This document shows positions 53,286 through 62,573 of a DNA stretch of 64,000 nt, one piece after another; the first letter of the stretch is position 1, and every line of letters starts with the position of its first letter. Source of the stretch: JALONO01 sp038209965. GTDB lineage: Bacteria; Bacteroidota; Bacteroidia; Cytophagales; Thermoflexibacteraceae. The stretch is from assembly GCA_038209965.1 (NCBI GenBank), contig JBBQXF010000005.1, positions 19,489-83,488 of the forward strand, in the 5' to 3' direction. The notes under the pieces were generated by a model. That model was given only the letters and a program-made list of their open reading frames with translations. It was not told where the DNA came from and made no database searches. Both the position numbers and the translations under genes were made by a program.

Positions 53286-53753
53286 GATGGATTTGGTATA
53301 AGATACGTCATTGGTAAAAATTTGGTTCAGCGCACTTTGTAGGGACTTTTAAAAGCGAAAGCATCAATACACACAACTTTGAAAAGTATGGTTTTTCGCT
53401 TGTAGGTGAAGTTAGCGGGCTTTTATCGGTACTTGGCAGGGTTTTGAGTGACTTACCGAAAGAAATTTTTCAAATATCGCATTATTCTTTGGCTTACTTT
53501 TATTTTATTTGTATTTTTGATGATGGGATAATGAGCTCAAAAGTAAGTGTTTTTATTAACTTGGTGAGTACGAACAAGCGTTTTGCGAAAGAGGAGCTTT
53601 TGTGCCAGCTTTGAAGGCTAGGAATTTTAAGGTACTGCACGGGTAGCCCAGTTGGGCAGTGAATTGAACATTTCCGCTTCAATTTTCTAATCTTCACAAA
53701 GTTTCAAAATATTGGCAGTAATTTTAGTCAACCCTCACTAAATGTAAATCAAA
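53286..53753. other. AT-rich region upstream of the ClC gene
   Basis: About 470 bases with no supported gene. The frame at 53500-53697 (minus) has no recognisable features. No promoter of the TAnnTTTG type is clear. Confidence 0.4.
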
Positions 53754-55178
53754 ATGGACATTAAATATTTAAGAAAAATAGCGGTTATAAAGAATAATAG
53801 AATTGTTAAGCAACTAACACTTTATTTCAAAGAGTTTTATGACAAGACCTTGCAAACAAATTCTATATTAAAACAACAGTTTTTACAGTTTCTTCCATTT
53901 TTGTTGGCTTCTGTCATTACTGGTTTTATTGCCTTTTTATACAGTAAAATTTTTAACTATTCTGAACAATTATCGCTTTTTATCTACAATCAGAATAAAT
54001 ATCTTGTTTTTGTAACAACTCCCACGGCATTTTTAATTTCTTGGTGGCTTGTGAAGAAATTTGCACCTTTTGCAAAGGGTAGTGGCATACCACAAGTTAT
54101 GGCAGCTGTTGAATTGACAAAACCAAATAAAAAGCATTTGATTGCTGAATTATTAAGTAAAAGAATAGTTTTGATCAAGATTGTCGCAAGTGCCATAAAA
54201 GTGATTGGGGGGGGGATTTTAGGAAGGGAAGGGCCAACTATTCAAATTTCAAGTTCCATTTTCAATCAAGTATATAAATGGTTGCCTAGTTGGTGGTCGC
54301 CAATTTCCCAACAAAATATTTTGATAGCAGGAGCAGCGTCAGGCCTAGCGGCAGCCTTCAATACACCATTGGGTGGAATCATATTTGCCATAGAAGAATT
54401 ATCAAGATATCATATCAAGCACTACAAATCACCTTTGTTTATTGCTGTCATTATTGCGGGGCTTACTGCTCAAGGTTTTGGTGGTACTTATTTGTATTTA
54501 GGCTATCCCAGAACTAATTTCAACGGTTATATGGTATACGTTGGAATTATTTTGGTAGTAATAATCACTGGGTATTTTGGGAGCAAAATGTGTGTTGTTT
54601 TGTTAAAATTTATCAAATTTGTCAACTCTGTTACACATCATTGGAAACAAGTTGGAATCGTTGTTTGTTGTGGTTTGGTGGTGGCAACTTCAATATTTTT
54701 TTTAGGTACCGAAGCAATGGGTTCCGGTAAAGAAATAATGGAACGAACTTTATTTACAGAAAATAAAACGGTAGAATGGTATCTTCCATTTGCCCGAATG
54801 AATGGTCTCGTAGCTTCATTTGGATTTGGAGGAGCTGGCGGAGTTTTTGCTCCTTCATTAAGTTCAGGGGCAAGTTTTGGAGCACTAGTTGCTCAACTAT
54901 TGCATTTAACAAATGAAAATGCAAATTTGCTTATCCTAATCGGAATGACAGGATTCTTGACTGCAGTAACACGAGCACCTTTTACTTCTGCAATTATTAT
55001 TTTTGAAATGACTGACAGGCACAGCATTATTTTCTTTCTGTTACTTGGAGCATTTTTAGCCAATATCATTGCAAGTATGGTCGATAAACATTCTTTTTAT
55101 GAGACACTTAAAGATAACTATTTGATGGAAATTAATAATAAATCTGCCGCTAACATTCAAGCAAACCGAACAGTTTAG
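53754..55178 (+). CDS. ClC-type voltage-gated chloride channel/transporter
   Basis: A 474-residue membrane protein of the ClC family with about ten hydrophobic segments. Selectivity-filter motifs are all visible: GSGIPQV (about residue 108), GREGPTIQ with the gating Glu (about 160), and GGAGGVFAPSL (about 362). There is no C-terminal CBS pair. The gene is much more AT-rich than the chromosome around it and uses A/T-ending codons. It lies alone between a duplicated gene fragment and the Spy-like gene, which suggests acquisition by transfer. ATG 53754. Confidence 0.93.
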   Translation: MDIKYLRKIAVIKNNRIVKQLTLYFKEFYDKTLQTNSILKQQFLQFLPFLLASVITGFIAFLYSKIFNYSEQLSLFIYNQNKYLVFVTTPTAFLISWWLVKKFAPFAKGSGIPQVMAAVELTKPNKKHLIAELLSKRIVLIKIVASAIKVIGGGILGREGPTIQISSSIFNQVYKWLPSWWSPISQQNILIAGAASGLAAAFNTPLGGIIFAIEELSRYHIKHYKSPLFIAVIIAGLTAQGFGGTYLYLGYPRTNFNGYMVYVGIILVVIITGYFGSKMCVVLLKFIKFVNSVTHHWKQVGIVVCCGLVVATSIFFLGTEAMGSGKEIMERTLFTENKTVEWYLPFARMNGLVASFGFGGAGGVFAPSLSSGASFGALVAQLLHLTNENANLLILIGMTGFLTAVTRAPFTSAIIIFEMTDRHSIIFFLLLGAFLANIIASMVDKHSFYETLKDNYLMEINNKSAANIQANRTV

Positions 55179-55568
55179 GCAAAGAACTGGCGCATGGGTC
55201 GTTTGCGTTTATTTTTTAGCCACAGAGTTCTTTTTGAGTTTAAGCAAGGGCACAGCGGATCCCACTACTTTTTCATTGGCAAAACGAATGTTATTTTCTC
55301 TCTGAGAATTTGGGAAAATATCATTTCAAACCCCTTCAAAGTAACGTGTAGGCTTAATTCCTATCCACAACAGGCCGATGTTGCGGTTCATTTTGGCGTG
55401 TTGCCGGTCATCTGACCGATGTATTTGCCACTTGTAATCCCATTGGGTTTCTTTCAACATTACCAATCTTTATGGATAAGAGCGTTGCATTTTTTGGGTA
55501 AGCCGCTCAACTCCTTTCTATTGTAACAGATAAATTGAATGGCTGAGAACGTAAAATCATCCACTGGG
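55179..55568. other. intergenic region after the ClC gene
   Basis: 390 bases with no supported gene. A short dyad CGGTCA/TGACCG (55405-55418) is the only structure. The open frame at 55194-55415 is not supported. Confidence 0.4.
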
Positions 55569-56027
55569 CTAGTCCACTTCTTCACCCATCCGCGCCCCCA
55601 ATCGTTTGAGTAACAGGGTTTTGAATTCCACCTCAGTCTTGTAGAGTTCTGCCACTTGGCGCGGGGAGACTACTTTCAGAAACTCGCGGTGGTACTTGCG
55701 CTGGGTGGCCACTTCCTTTTCCATCAAGTCAAACATTTTTTCCATCTCCCTTTTCAACTCGTCGTCGGTGAGGGTGAGGCCGCGCTTCCGCAATTGACGC
55801 AAATCTTTGCGAATTTGTTGTATTTCTTTGGCGTAGCTGTCATATACTGGCCAAAATTGCTTGGACTGATCGGTGCCAAGTTCGAGCCGCTGGGTAATCA
55901 GCCCAACTTTGATGGCCTCGACTTGGGTTCCGTTGCCCCTGTTGCCCCGGTCGGGCTTGTTCTGGGCTTGGGCGGCTTGGCTCAGGCCCATCACGCAAAG
56001 TAGCACAAAAAAGAAACTGGCTTTCAT
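55569..56027 (-). CDS. Spy/CpxP-like periplasmic protein
   Basis: A 152-residue exported helical protein with a signal peptide (residues 1-22, ending AQAQ). The mature part is charged and helical (TQRLELGTDQSKQFWPVYD, then a Lys/Arg-rich helix LRQLRKRG, then LMEKEVATQRKYHREFLKV). This resembles Spy/CpxP or heavy-metal-resistance periplasmic chaperones, including the SPRQVAELYK motif near the C-terminus. ATG 56027 gives a proper signal peptide; an ATG at 56063 adds 12 residues. It is the last gene of a sigma factor / membrane protein / Spy-like group on the minus strand. Confidence 0.75.
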   Translation of the reverse strand: MKASFFFVLLCVMGLSQAAQAQNKPDRGNRGNGTQVEAIKVGLITQRLELGTDQSKQFWPVYDSYAKEIQQIRKDLRQLRKRGLTLTDDELKREMEKMFDLMEKEVATQRKYHREFLKVVSPRQVAELYKTEVEFKTLLLKRLGARMGEEVD

Positions 56028-56090
56028 TGCTTTTTTCTTAAATATAGTAAATCTATCATTCATTTTTGGTCAAATAAAAAGCGTTGGGAT

Positions 56091-56504
56091 TTATAAATAG
56101 TCTTCCAGATCTTCGGTATCAATCTCATTTTCCAACCACTCGGCGGGGACGTTGACCCCGGCATCCTCGAGGCCCAAGCTTTGGCCTGATTTGATGAAAT
56201 ATTCTACTACCTCAGTGTCATCCAGCTGGGTTTCTTGTAGCAGGTACTCCTCCACTTGGGCCGTGCTGAGGCTATTGATGTCCAATGGATTGGTTCCCGA
56301 TTTGGGCACGAAAAAATAGGCCACCAACGCCAAGCTCAGGGCGGGCAGGGCATACTTGAGCTTTAGGCCACCCCAAGCCCATGCCAAGGTGTTGGCTCGG
56401 TCTGATTGCCCAATCTTGGCTTGGATCTGCATCGGCAGATCCTCAAAGTAGCCCTCCGGGATGGTAAACAACTCTTTCTCCTTTTTTAGATCGTCCAGTT
56501 TCAT
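56091..56504 (-). CDS. putative membrane anti-sigma factor
   Basis: A 137-residue protein with one membrane segment (about 48-68: KYALPALSLALVAYFFV) and a Lys/Glu-rich N-terminal helix in the cytoplasm (LKKEKELFTIPEGYFEDLP). That N-terminal segment is common in Bacteroidota membrane proteins encoded after ECF sigma factors. The acidic C-terminus is outside the membrane. No ZAS zinc motif is seen, so anti-sigma function is inferred from the position, 36 bases after the sigma gene. ATG 56504 is used; the frame opens at a TTG 12 bases earlier. Confidence 0.6.
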   Translation of the reverse strand: MKLDDLKKEKELFTIPEGYFEDLPMQIQAKIGQSDRANTLAWAWGGLKLKYALPALSLALVAYFFVPKSGTNPLDINSLSTAQVEEYLLQETQLDDTEVVEYFIKSGQSLGLEDAGVNVPAEWLENEIDTEDLEDYL

Positions 56505-56540
56505 GTTGACAGACAAGTATTGGTAAAAAACAAGATTATA

Positions 56541-57188
56541 TTATGATTGATCCATTGATTTGGCCAAGAAAGCTTCAATTTTCTTGACGGCGTGATGGTA
56601 GGATGCTTTGAGCGCCCCTACCGAAGTTTCGGTCACTTCCGACATTTCTTCGTAGGTCAGTTCCTCAAAATATTTGAGGTTGAACACTAGCCGTTGTTTG
56701 TCGGGCAAGGTTAGCAGTGCTTTTTGGAGCTTCAACTGAATTTCATCGCCGGTGAACCCAGCCCCGCTGTCCAACTTGGTGGCCAGTTCGCGGCGCACGT
56801 CGTGCAGGGGCACGAAGAACCGCCGCCGTTTTCGGCTGAGGAAATTCAGGCTCTCGTTGGCCGCGATCCGGTACAGCCAAGTATAGAGCTGGGATTCTTC
56901 GCGAAAATTGGCCAAGTGTTTCCAGGCTTTCACAAAAGTCTCTTGGGTCAAGTCATTGGCATCGTCATGATCAACCACCATTTTGCGGATGTTGGCATAC
57001 ACCCGTTGTTGATATTTGCGCACAATCTGGTTGAAAGCCCAATTGCGCGACGCTTCATCACGAAATTTGAGGATCAGTTCCTTGTCTTCAGCTTGCATCA
57101 TTGCCTTGCTCGCGGGTTGGGCTGGGGGCTTGCTCAGATACATGTATGCCTTGGGTTCGCTCTGTGTATCGCTGTTGTGCTGCACCAT
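56541..57188 (-). CDS. ECF-type RNA polymerase sigma factor
   Basis: A sigma-70 family regulator of about 215 residues. Region 2 includes FNQIVRKYQQRVYANIRKMV, DANDLTQETFVKAW and FREESQLYTWLYRIAANE. Region 4 has LPDKQRLVFNLKYFEEL and then YEEMSEVTETSVGALKASYHHAVKK seen as the helix-turn-helix. The start is uncertain: the frame reaches 57290, and I prefer ATG 57188; ATG 57101 is also possible. It heads a three-gene minus-strand group with a membrane protein and a Spy-like periplasmic protein, the usual make-up of an envelope-stress response. Confidence 0.9.
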   Translation of the reverse strand: MVQHNSDTQSEPKAYMYLSKPPAQPASKAMMQAEDKELILKFRDEASRNWAFNQIVRKYQQRVYANIRKMVVDHDDANDLTQETFVKAWKHLANFREESQLYTWLYRIAANESLNFLSRKRRRFFVPLHDVRRELATKLDSGAGFTGDEIQLKLQKALLTLPDKQRLVFNLKYFEELTYEEMSEVTETSVGALKASYHHAVKKIEAFLAKSMDQS

Positions 57189-57387
57189 TCGGGATCGCTT
57201 TTCGGTTACTGGTACTTTGACCCAACTTGGCGCCAAAGGTTTAATCGGCCCCCTTTTTTTGGGTAATATACTTAAATTTGACCGGGCCAAATGGGTCGGA
57301 AAACCAAAAAAGTTGATCTATTTTGTTGGTCATTGCCCAAACAAGCTAATTAATAGTTCGCTTTTAACAATTTTGCGGTATTCTTAA

Positions 57388-60273
57388 ATGATCATGCACC
57401 AGCCCACTATTCCCACCGAAATCGGCAATTTATTGGCCGGTATCCTCCCACCCGAGCGGATCAAGGCCCGGGCCATTGATCGGTATGCCTATGCCAGCGA
57501 TGCCAGTTTTTACTACTTGGTGCCCCAAGCCGTGGTCCAACCCGTTTCGCTGGCCGAGATCCAAGCGTTGTTCCAGTTTTCACGGGCACAGGGCATCAGC
57601 CTCACTTTCCGGGCGGGGGGAACCAGCCTATCGGGCCAGTCCATCACCGACGGTATTCTGGTGGACTTGAGCCAGCACTGGCGGGGGATCTGGCCCGAAC
57701 AAAACGGGGAAACCGTCCGGGTGCAGCCGGGGGCCATTGGCAGTTCAGTCAACTTGGCCCTCAAAAAATACCGCCGCAAAATTGGCCCGGATCCCTCTTC
57801 GATCACGGCAGCCATGATGGGGGGCATCTTGTCCAATAATTCCAGCGGCATGTGCTGCGGCGTGGTGAACAATTCTTACCATACACTAAAACATATCCAG
57901 TTTGTGCTGCCCAATGGACTGGGCTTCGACACCGAAAAAGCAGCCGATTATTTGCGTTTTGAGCAGGAAGCCGCCGCCATTTGCCAAGGAGTGGCCCAAC
58001 TCCGGGATCGCTTGTTGGCCAATCAAAAGTTGGTGCACAGAATCCGGGAAAAGTACAAAATGAAAAATACGGTTGGCTACGGTCTCAATGCTTTTTTGGA
58101 TTACCAGCACCCGCTTGACATCTTGGCCCATTTGCTCATCGGGGGTGAGGGCACGTTGGGTTTCATTGCTGGGGCCGTGTTGCGCACTGTACCCGATTAT
58201 CCGTATAAAATCACGGGAATGTTATATTTTGACGATGTGCTGGCGGCGTGCCGGGCCATTCCCGCGCTGGCCGCATCGGGGGCCGAAGCCTTGGAACTCA
58301 TGGATCGGCCCGCCCTCCAAGGCTTGGAAGACCTGCCCTACGCCCCGCTCGAACTCAAATTGCTTACTGGCGACCAAACAGCCCTGTTGGTGGAATATCA
58401 AGCCAATACGGCATTGGAACTGGAACAAAAATTTACCAATGCTTCGCAAACTTGTTTGGCGACACTGCCCTTGATTCTAGCCCCCAAGTTTACCAGCGAT
58501 GCCTACCAACAGGCCAAGTTGTGGAAACTGCGCAAGGGGGCTTATCCCTCCGTGGCGGCCGTCCGGCAAAAAGGGACTGCTGTTTTGCTCGAGGATGTGG
58601 CTTTCCCCGTGCCGGTGCTGGGGGAAGCGATCATGGGCCTGCGGGAATTGTTCAAAAAATACCGCTATGACTCGGCCAATATCATCGGCCACGCCAAAGA
58701 CGGCAACCTGCACTTTATCTTGACCCAATCGGTCAATGAAGCCGCCGAAGTGGCCCGCTACGGCCAGTTCATGGAAGAGATGGTCGAATTGGTGATCAAA
58801 AAATTTGATGGTGCGCTCAAAGGGGAGCACGGCACGGGCCGCAACATGGCCCCGTTTGTGGAGGCGGAATGGGGGGGTGAGGCTTACCAGATCATGCAGT
58901 CGCTCAAGCAAATGGTCGATCCGGACAATTTGCTCAACCCCGGGGTGATCATCAATATGGATCGCCAAGCCCACCTCAAAAACCTGAAAACCCTGCCCAT
59001 TGTGGAGGCCGAAGTGGACAAATGTGTGGAGTGCGGCTATTGCGAAAACCGCTGCCCGAGCCGCGATTTCACCCTCACTCCCCGCCAACGGATCGTGATC
59101 CGGCGGGCCTTGTCCCGTCTCCAACAAGAAAATCGGATGGTGGAACACCAAGAAATTTTGCGCGATTACACCTTTGATGGACTGGAAACCTGCGCGGTGG
59201 ATGGCATGTGCGCCATTGATTGCCCAGTGGACATCAACACCGGCGAGCTGGTGAAACGGCTGCGCCGCGAAAACCACTCGCCCACTGCCCAGAAAAACGC
59301 GCTCCGGTTCGCCAAAAATTTCCGCTTGGCCGAAAACTTGGTCCGCCTGAGCTTGCGGACTGGGCACGGCCTCAACCGGCTCTTTGGCCCCAAGTTCATG
59401 CCCGGGCTTACTTCGGCCCTGCAATCGGTGGCCACCGGGATGCCCGGCTGGAACCAGCAACTGGGCCGACCATTGGATTGGGCAGCGGCCCGGCGATTGG
59501 CGGCCACTACCCAAGCCCGACTTCCGGCCATCACCACCGAGATCGTCTATTTTGCCACCTGCATCACCCGGATGATGGGCAGCCCCACCGATGAGGGCGA
59601 CGGGGCCTTGGCCGCCCTGCTGCGGGTATCGGCCAAGGCCGGAATCCGCGTCCACCTGCCCACCGATTTGCCCGGTCACTGCTGCGGGCAGGCTTTTTCC
59701 TCCAAAGGCTTTGCCGGGGCTTTTGATCACAGTATCAACCAGACCGTGGCCAGCCTCTGGCAATGGACGAAGCAGGGCAAGTTCCCGGTGGTGATCGATG
59801 TGACCTCGTGCACCCACACGCTGCTGCACGCCCGCGAGCATCTGAGCAGCGAAAACCAAGCCCGCTGGGATCAACTCCAATTCATGGACAGCATAGACTA
59901 TGCGGCCGATGTGTTGCTGCCCCGGTTGCCGATCCGGCGGCCCAAAAACCAAATTGTTTTCCATCCGGTCTGCTCGGTGCACAAAATGGGGTTGCTAAAA
60001 AAATTGGAAGAATTGGGCCAAGCCTGCGCCAAAGAAGCCGTTTTTCCCAGCGCGGCGGGCTGCTGCGGCATGGCCGGCGATCGGGGATTCTATTATCCGG
60101 GCCTCACTCAGGCGGCCACTGCGGCCGAAGCCACTGAGGTGAACCTGCACCAATATGAGGGCTATTATTCCTCGGCCAAGACGTGCGAAATGGCCTTGTC
60201 CGAAGCAGTGGGCAAAAATTACCGCTCCGTGTTGGCCTTGCTCGATGAAGTGAGCGACTGGCCAAACCAGTAA
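57388..60273 (+). CDS. FAD-linked oxidase fused to Fe-S subunit (D-lactate/glycolate dehydrogenase type)
   Basis: A 961-residue fusion. Residues about 30-240 form an FAD-binding (PCMH) domain with RAGGTSLSGQSITDG. The next 290 are the C-terminal FAD-oxidase domain. Two 4Fe-4S clusters follow: CVECGYCENRCPS (about 548-560) and CAVDGMCAIDCPVD (about 610-622). The C-terminal part has two CCG domains (GHCCGQAF and AAGCCGMAGD), as in GlcF/LldE/HdrB proteins. This is the GlcD-GlcF fusion architecture of quinone-linked D-lactate or glycolate dehydrogenases. The exact substrate cannot be told. ATG 57388 is followed by ATC ATG, so 57394 is an alternative. Confidence 0.93.
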   Translation: MIMHQPTIPTEIGNLLAGILPPERIKARAIDRYAYASDASFYYLVPQAVVQPVSLAEIQALFQFSRAQGISLTFRAGGTSLSGQSITDGILVDLSQHWRGIWPEQNGETVRVQPGAIGSSVNLALKKYRRKIGPDPSSITAAMMGGILSNNSSGMCCGVVNNSYHTLKHIQFVLPNGLGFDTEKAADYLRFEQEAAAICQGVAQLRDRLLANQKLVHRIREKYKMKNTVGYGLNAFLDYQHPLDILAHLLIGGEGTLGFIAGAVLRTVPDYPYKITGMLYFDDVLAACRAIPALAASGAEALELMDRPALQGLEDLPYAPLELKLLTGDQTALLVEYQANTALELEQKFTNASQTCLATLPLILAPKFTSDAYQQAKLWKLRKGAYPSVAAVRQKGTAVLLEDVAFPVPVLGEAIMGLRELFKKYRYDSANIIGHAKDGNLHFILTQSVNEAAEVARYGQFMEEMVELVIKKFDGALKGEHGTGRNMAPFVEAEWGGEAYQIMQSLKQMVDPDNLLNPGVIINMDRQAHLKNLKTLPIVEAEVDKCVECGYCENRCPSRDFTLTPRQRIVIRRALSRLQQENRMVEHQEILRDYTFDGLETCAVDGMCAIDCPVDINTGELVKRLRRENHSPTAQKNALRFAKNFRLAENLVRLSLRTGHGLNRLFGPKFMPGLTSALQSVATGMPGWNQQLGRPLDWAAARRLAATTQARLPAITTEIVYFATCITRMMGSPTDEGDGALAALLRVSAKAGIRVHLPTDLPGHCCGQAFSSKGFAGAFDHSINQTVASLWQWTKQGKFPVVIDVTSCTHTLLHAREHLSSENQARWDQLQFMDSIDYAADVLLPRLPIRRPKNQIVFHPVCSVHKMGLLKKLEELGQACAKEAVFPSAAGCCGMAGDRGFYYPGLTQAATAAEATEVNLHQYEGYYSSAKTCEMALSEAVGKNYRSVLALLDEVSDWPNQ

Positions 60274-60445
60274 AAATCGACGGAGCTGACCAGATAAACT
60301 CAATTGCCAAGTGCTTGACCAACGTGCAAGCGGCCTTAGCTTGGGTTTTCTTTATTGGAACAAGTAATTAAAAATCAGTAGTTTAGGTTTTAGTTGGATC
60401 AAACAATGTGCGATTTCGGCCCGTTCGTACTGCTTGATCGGTTTC

Positions 60446-60484
60446 ACAAAAAAATAGGTTTCGGGAGTTGCTTCCCGAAACCTA
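60446..60484 (-). terminator. terminator of the rimP-nusA operon
   Basis: TAGGTTTCGGGA (60455-60466) pairs with TCCCGAAACCTA (60473-60484) around a 6-base loop. On the minus strand the stem is followed by a run of T. It lies 22 bases after the nusA stop codon. Confidence 0.93.
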
Positions 60485-60506
60485 CCCGCCCCTAAAAGTG
60501 ACAAAA

Positions 60507-61757
60507 TTATTGATCAAATTCCTTGCGCATCGCATCCAACACAAAATCCACGGTTTCTTCTTCCAGTTCGGTGCGCTTGATCAAGAACTCGCGCCCCTTG
60601 GACAGTACGCTCTTGGCCGTGTCCAAACCAATGCGCTGCAACTCCTCGATGATCCACTCCTCGAGCACATCGGAAAATTCAGTCAATTCCACATCTTCCT
60701 CATCCTCATCCAGTTCGCCCAGTTCGCGGAACACATCGATCTCCAACTCCACCAACCGGCTGGCCAGTTTGATGTTCTGGCCGCCCTTGCCAATGGCCAG
60801 CGATACCTGATCGCGCTTGAGATAGACGGCAGCCCGCCCGTTGGCCTCGTCAATCTTGGTACTGGAAATCTTGGCTGGGCTCAGTGCCCGGGCAATGAAC
60901 AAATCTTGGTTGTCGGTATAATTGATCACATCAATGTTCTCGTTGTTGAGCTCCCGCACGATGGCGTGGATCCGCGAGCCTTTCATGCCCACGCAGGCCC
61001 CGACGGGATCGATCCGGTCGTCATAAGATTCCACCGCCACTTTGGCCCGTTCGCCCGGTTCGCGCACTACCCGGCGGATGGTGATCACGCCGTCGAACAC
61101 CTCGGGCACTTCGCGCTCAAACAGCCGTTCCATGAACAGTGGCGAGGTGCGGGACAAAATGATTTTGGGGTTGCCGTTCACCATTTCCACCCGCAGGATG
61201 ATCGCCGTCGCGCTTTCGCCCTTGCGGAACCGATCCTTGTAAATCTGCTCGGCTTTGGGCAGCACCAGTTCATTTCCCTCCTGATCGCGCAAAATGGTTT
61301 CCTTGGGCAGGGTTTGATAGACTTCGCAAGTAACGATTTGGCCAACTACCCCTTTATATTTATTGAACAAATTCTCTTTTTCCAGATCTTTGATCTTTTG
61401 GATGAGCGTTTGCCGGGCAGTTTGCACCATGCGGCGGCCAAAGTCGAGGATCTTGATGTTTTCGGCCACTTCTTCCCCGATCACAAAGTCGGGGTCAATG
61501 AGTTGGGCATCGGTGATTTTGATCTGGGTGGTCTCCTCAAATTCCTCCTCCTCATCGGCCACGATCTGGCGATAGCGCAAGATCTCCAAATCGCCCTTGT
61601 CCAAGTTGATGATCACGTCAAAGTTCTCATCGGTGTAGTACTTTTTCCTGATCATGGTCCTGAACACGTCTTCCAAGATGCGCAACATGGTGGGGCGATC
61701 CACGCCCTTCATTTTGGCAAATTCTTGGAACGATTCAATGAGCGCTCCGTTTTCCAT
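60507..61757 (-). CDS. nusA: transcription termination/antitermination factor NusA
   Basis: NusA binds RNA polymerase and controls pausing, termination and antitermination. The protein is 416 residues, with an N-terminal RNAP-binding domain (about 5-130), an S1 domain (about 140-210) and two KH domains (about 230-360) with GACVGMKGSRIHAIVREL, ending in an acidic tail. It lacks the extra C-terminal repeats of E. coli NusA, as is normal in Bacteroidota. ATG 61757 is used; the frame opens at a TTG two codons earlier. It follows rimP by about 30 bases, but infB is not downstream. Confidence 0.96.
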   Translation of the reverse strand: MENGALIESFQEFAKMKGVDRPTMLRILEDVFRTMIRKKYYTDENFDVIINLDKGDLEILRYRQIVADEEEEFEETTQIKITDAQLIDPDFVIGEEVAENIKILDFGRRMVQTARQTLIQKIKDLEKENLFNKYKGVVGQIVTCEVYQTLPKETILRDQEGNELVLPKAEQIYKDRFRKGESATAIILRVEMVNGNPKIILSRTSPLFMERLFEREVPEVFDGVITIRRVVREPGERAKVAVESYDDRIDPVGACVGMKGSRIHAIVRELNNENIDVINYTDNQDLFIARALSPAKISSTKIDEANGRAAVYLKRDQVSLAIGKGGQNIKLASRLVELEIDVFRELGELDEDEEDVELTEFSDVLEEWIIEELQRIGLDTAKSVLSKGREFLIKRTELEEETVDFVLDAMRKEFDQ

Positions 61758-61787
61758 AGTCAATCGTATTTAATAGTTGTGATTTCT

Positions 61788-62330
61788 TTAAATGTTATTG
61801 GCTGGTTTGGCCGCAGGTTTACCGGGTTTTTCTTGCCCCAGCACCACCAGCACTTTGGCCGATTTCATTTCGGCAAAGGGGATGATGGGCACTTCGGGAG
61901 CGGGTTCTTCAGTGGTGGCGGGCTTCTTTTTCTTTTTGGTGGGCAGTTCCAGCCCTACTCCCAGCTCGGTCACGGCGATCAACTTCCCCTCGCGGGTAGT
62001 CTCGTCGGTCAGCTCCACGCGCAGCAGGCGGCCCATGTTGGCCACGTATTGGCGGTACAATTTCAAAGGTTGCTCCACGCCCGGCGAAGAAACCTCCAAT
62101 AAATACGGCACTCCCACCAAGTCTTCGGCTTCGAGTGCCTCCCCCAGTTTACGGCTTGCTTGGGCGCAGCGGTCAATGTTGATGCCGGCATCCCCGTCCA
62201 GGATCACAATGATACGGGCGCGGTCTTTGCGCTCCTGCACGATCGCCTCCACCAAAAAAATATCATCCCCCTCCAAAAAACCTGGAGCAGAAACCAGTTC
62301 GGTCACCATGTCTTTGATACTATTCGCCAT
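61788..62330 (-). CDS. rimP: ribosome maturation factor RimP
   Basis: RimP helps 30S subunit maturation. The 180-residue protein has LVEAIVQERKDRARIIVILDGDAGINIDRCAQASRKLGE-type N-domain features (seen as a continuous region), a conserved YLLEVSSPGVEQPL and a C-terminal Sm-like domain. The C-terminus has a Lys-rich and then a proline-rich extension (KKKKKPATTEEPAP) that is longer than in E. coli. It is first in the rimP-nusA operon, with its promoter about 110 bases upstream. Confidence 0.93.
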   Translation of the reverse strand: MANSIKDMVTELVSAPGFLEGDDIFLVEAIVQERKDRARIIVILDGDAGINIDRCAQASRKLGEALEAEDLVGVPYLLEVSSPGVEQPLKLYRQYVANMGRLLRVELTDETTREGKLIAVTELGVGLELPTKKKKKPATTEEPAPEVPIIPFAEMKSAKVLVVLGQEKPGKPAAKPANNI

Positions 62331-62395
62331 CGTTGTTGCCCTAAGTCTAAGTGCTTTGATACGAAAAAAAGCCTTGCTTCGTTGAAATGAAAATA

Positions 62396-62409
62396 GGGGA
62401 CAAGTCCCC
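62396..62409 (-). promoter_or_regulatory. short hairpin in the rimP leader
   Basis: GGGGAC (62396-62401) and GTCCCC (62404-62409) form a 6-bp stem in the roughly 100-base leader of the rimP-nusA transcript, between the promoter and ATG 62330. NusA autoregulates its operon in several bacteria, so an attenuation role is possible but unproven. Confidence 0.4.
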
Positions 62410-62438
62410 CATCATGTAAGTTTCCACGAAAGTTAACG

Positions 62439-62468
62439 CGAAATTAGTGAATTGGGCCGAAATTCCAA
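62439..62468 (-). promoter_or_regulatory. promoter of rimP-nusA
   Basis: On the minus strand TTG (62466-62468), 19 bases, then TAATTTCG (62439-62446). This gives a leader of about 105 bases to the rimP ATG. Confidence 0.6.
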
Positions 62469-62494
62469 AATTTCCCAAAATCAATTGGCCCAGA

Positions 62495-62525
62495 TTTGTA
62501 GATTCCCGGTTTTAGGTTAATTTTG
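62495..62525 (+). promoter_or_regulatory. promoter of rpsF-rpsR-rplI
   Basis: TTTG (62495-62498), 19 bases, then TAATTTTG (62518-62525), a full consensus match 48 bases before ATG 62574. Confidence 0.78.
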
Positions 62526-62573
62526 TGCCCTCAATTTTTATGTGACCCAACAAGAAAACAGATTAAAAAAGTC

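Noticed and set aside
53197..55601. Target-site duplication of a recent transposon insertion
   Set aside because: The copies diverge outside 33 bases in a codon-like manner, there are no transposase or terminal inverted repeats, and the length is too great for a typical duplication.
58477..59982. 501-residue antisense frame in the FAD/Fe-S dehydrogenase gene
   Set aside because: Shadow frame; His/Gly/Ala-rich peptide without domains.
60468..62102. 544-residue plus-strand frame across nusA and rimP
   Set aside because: It is antisense to both genes and crosses their junction; the minus-strand products are unmistakable.
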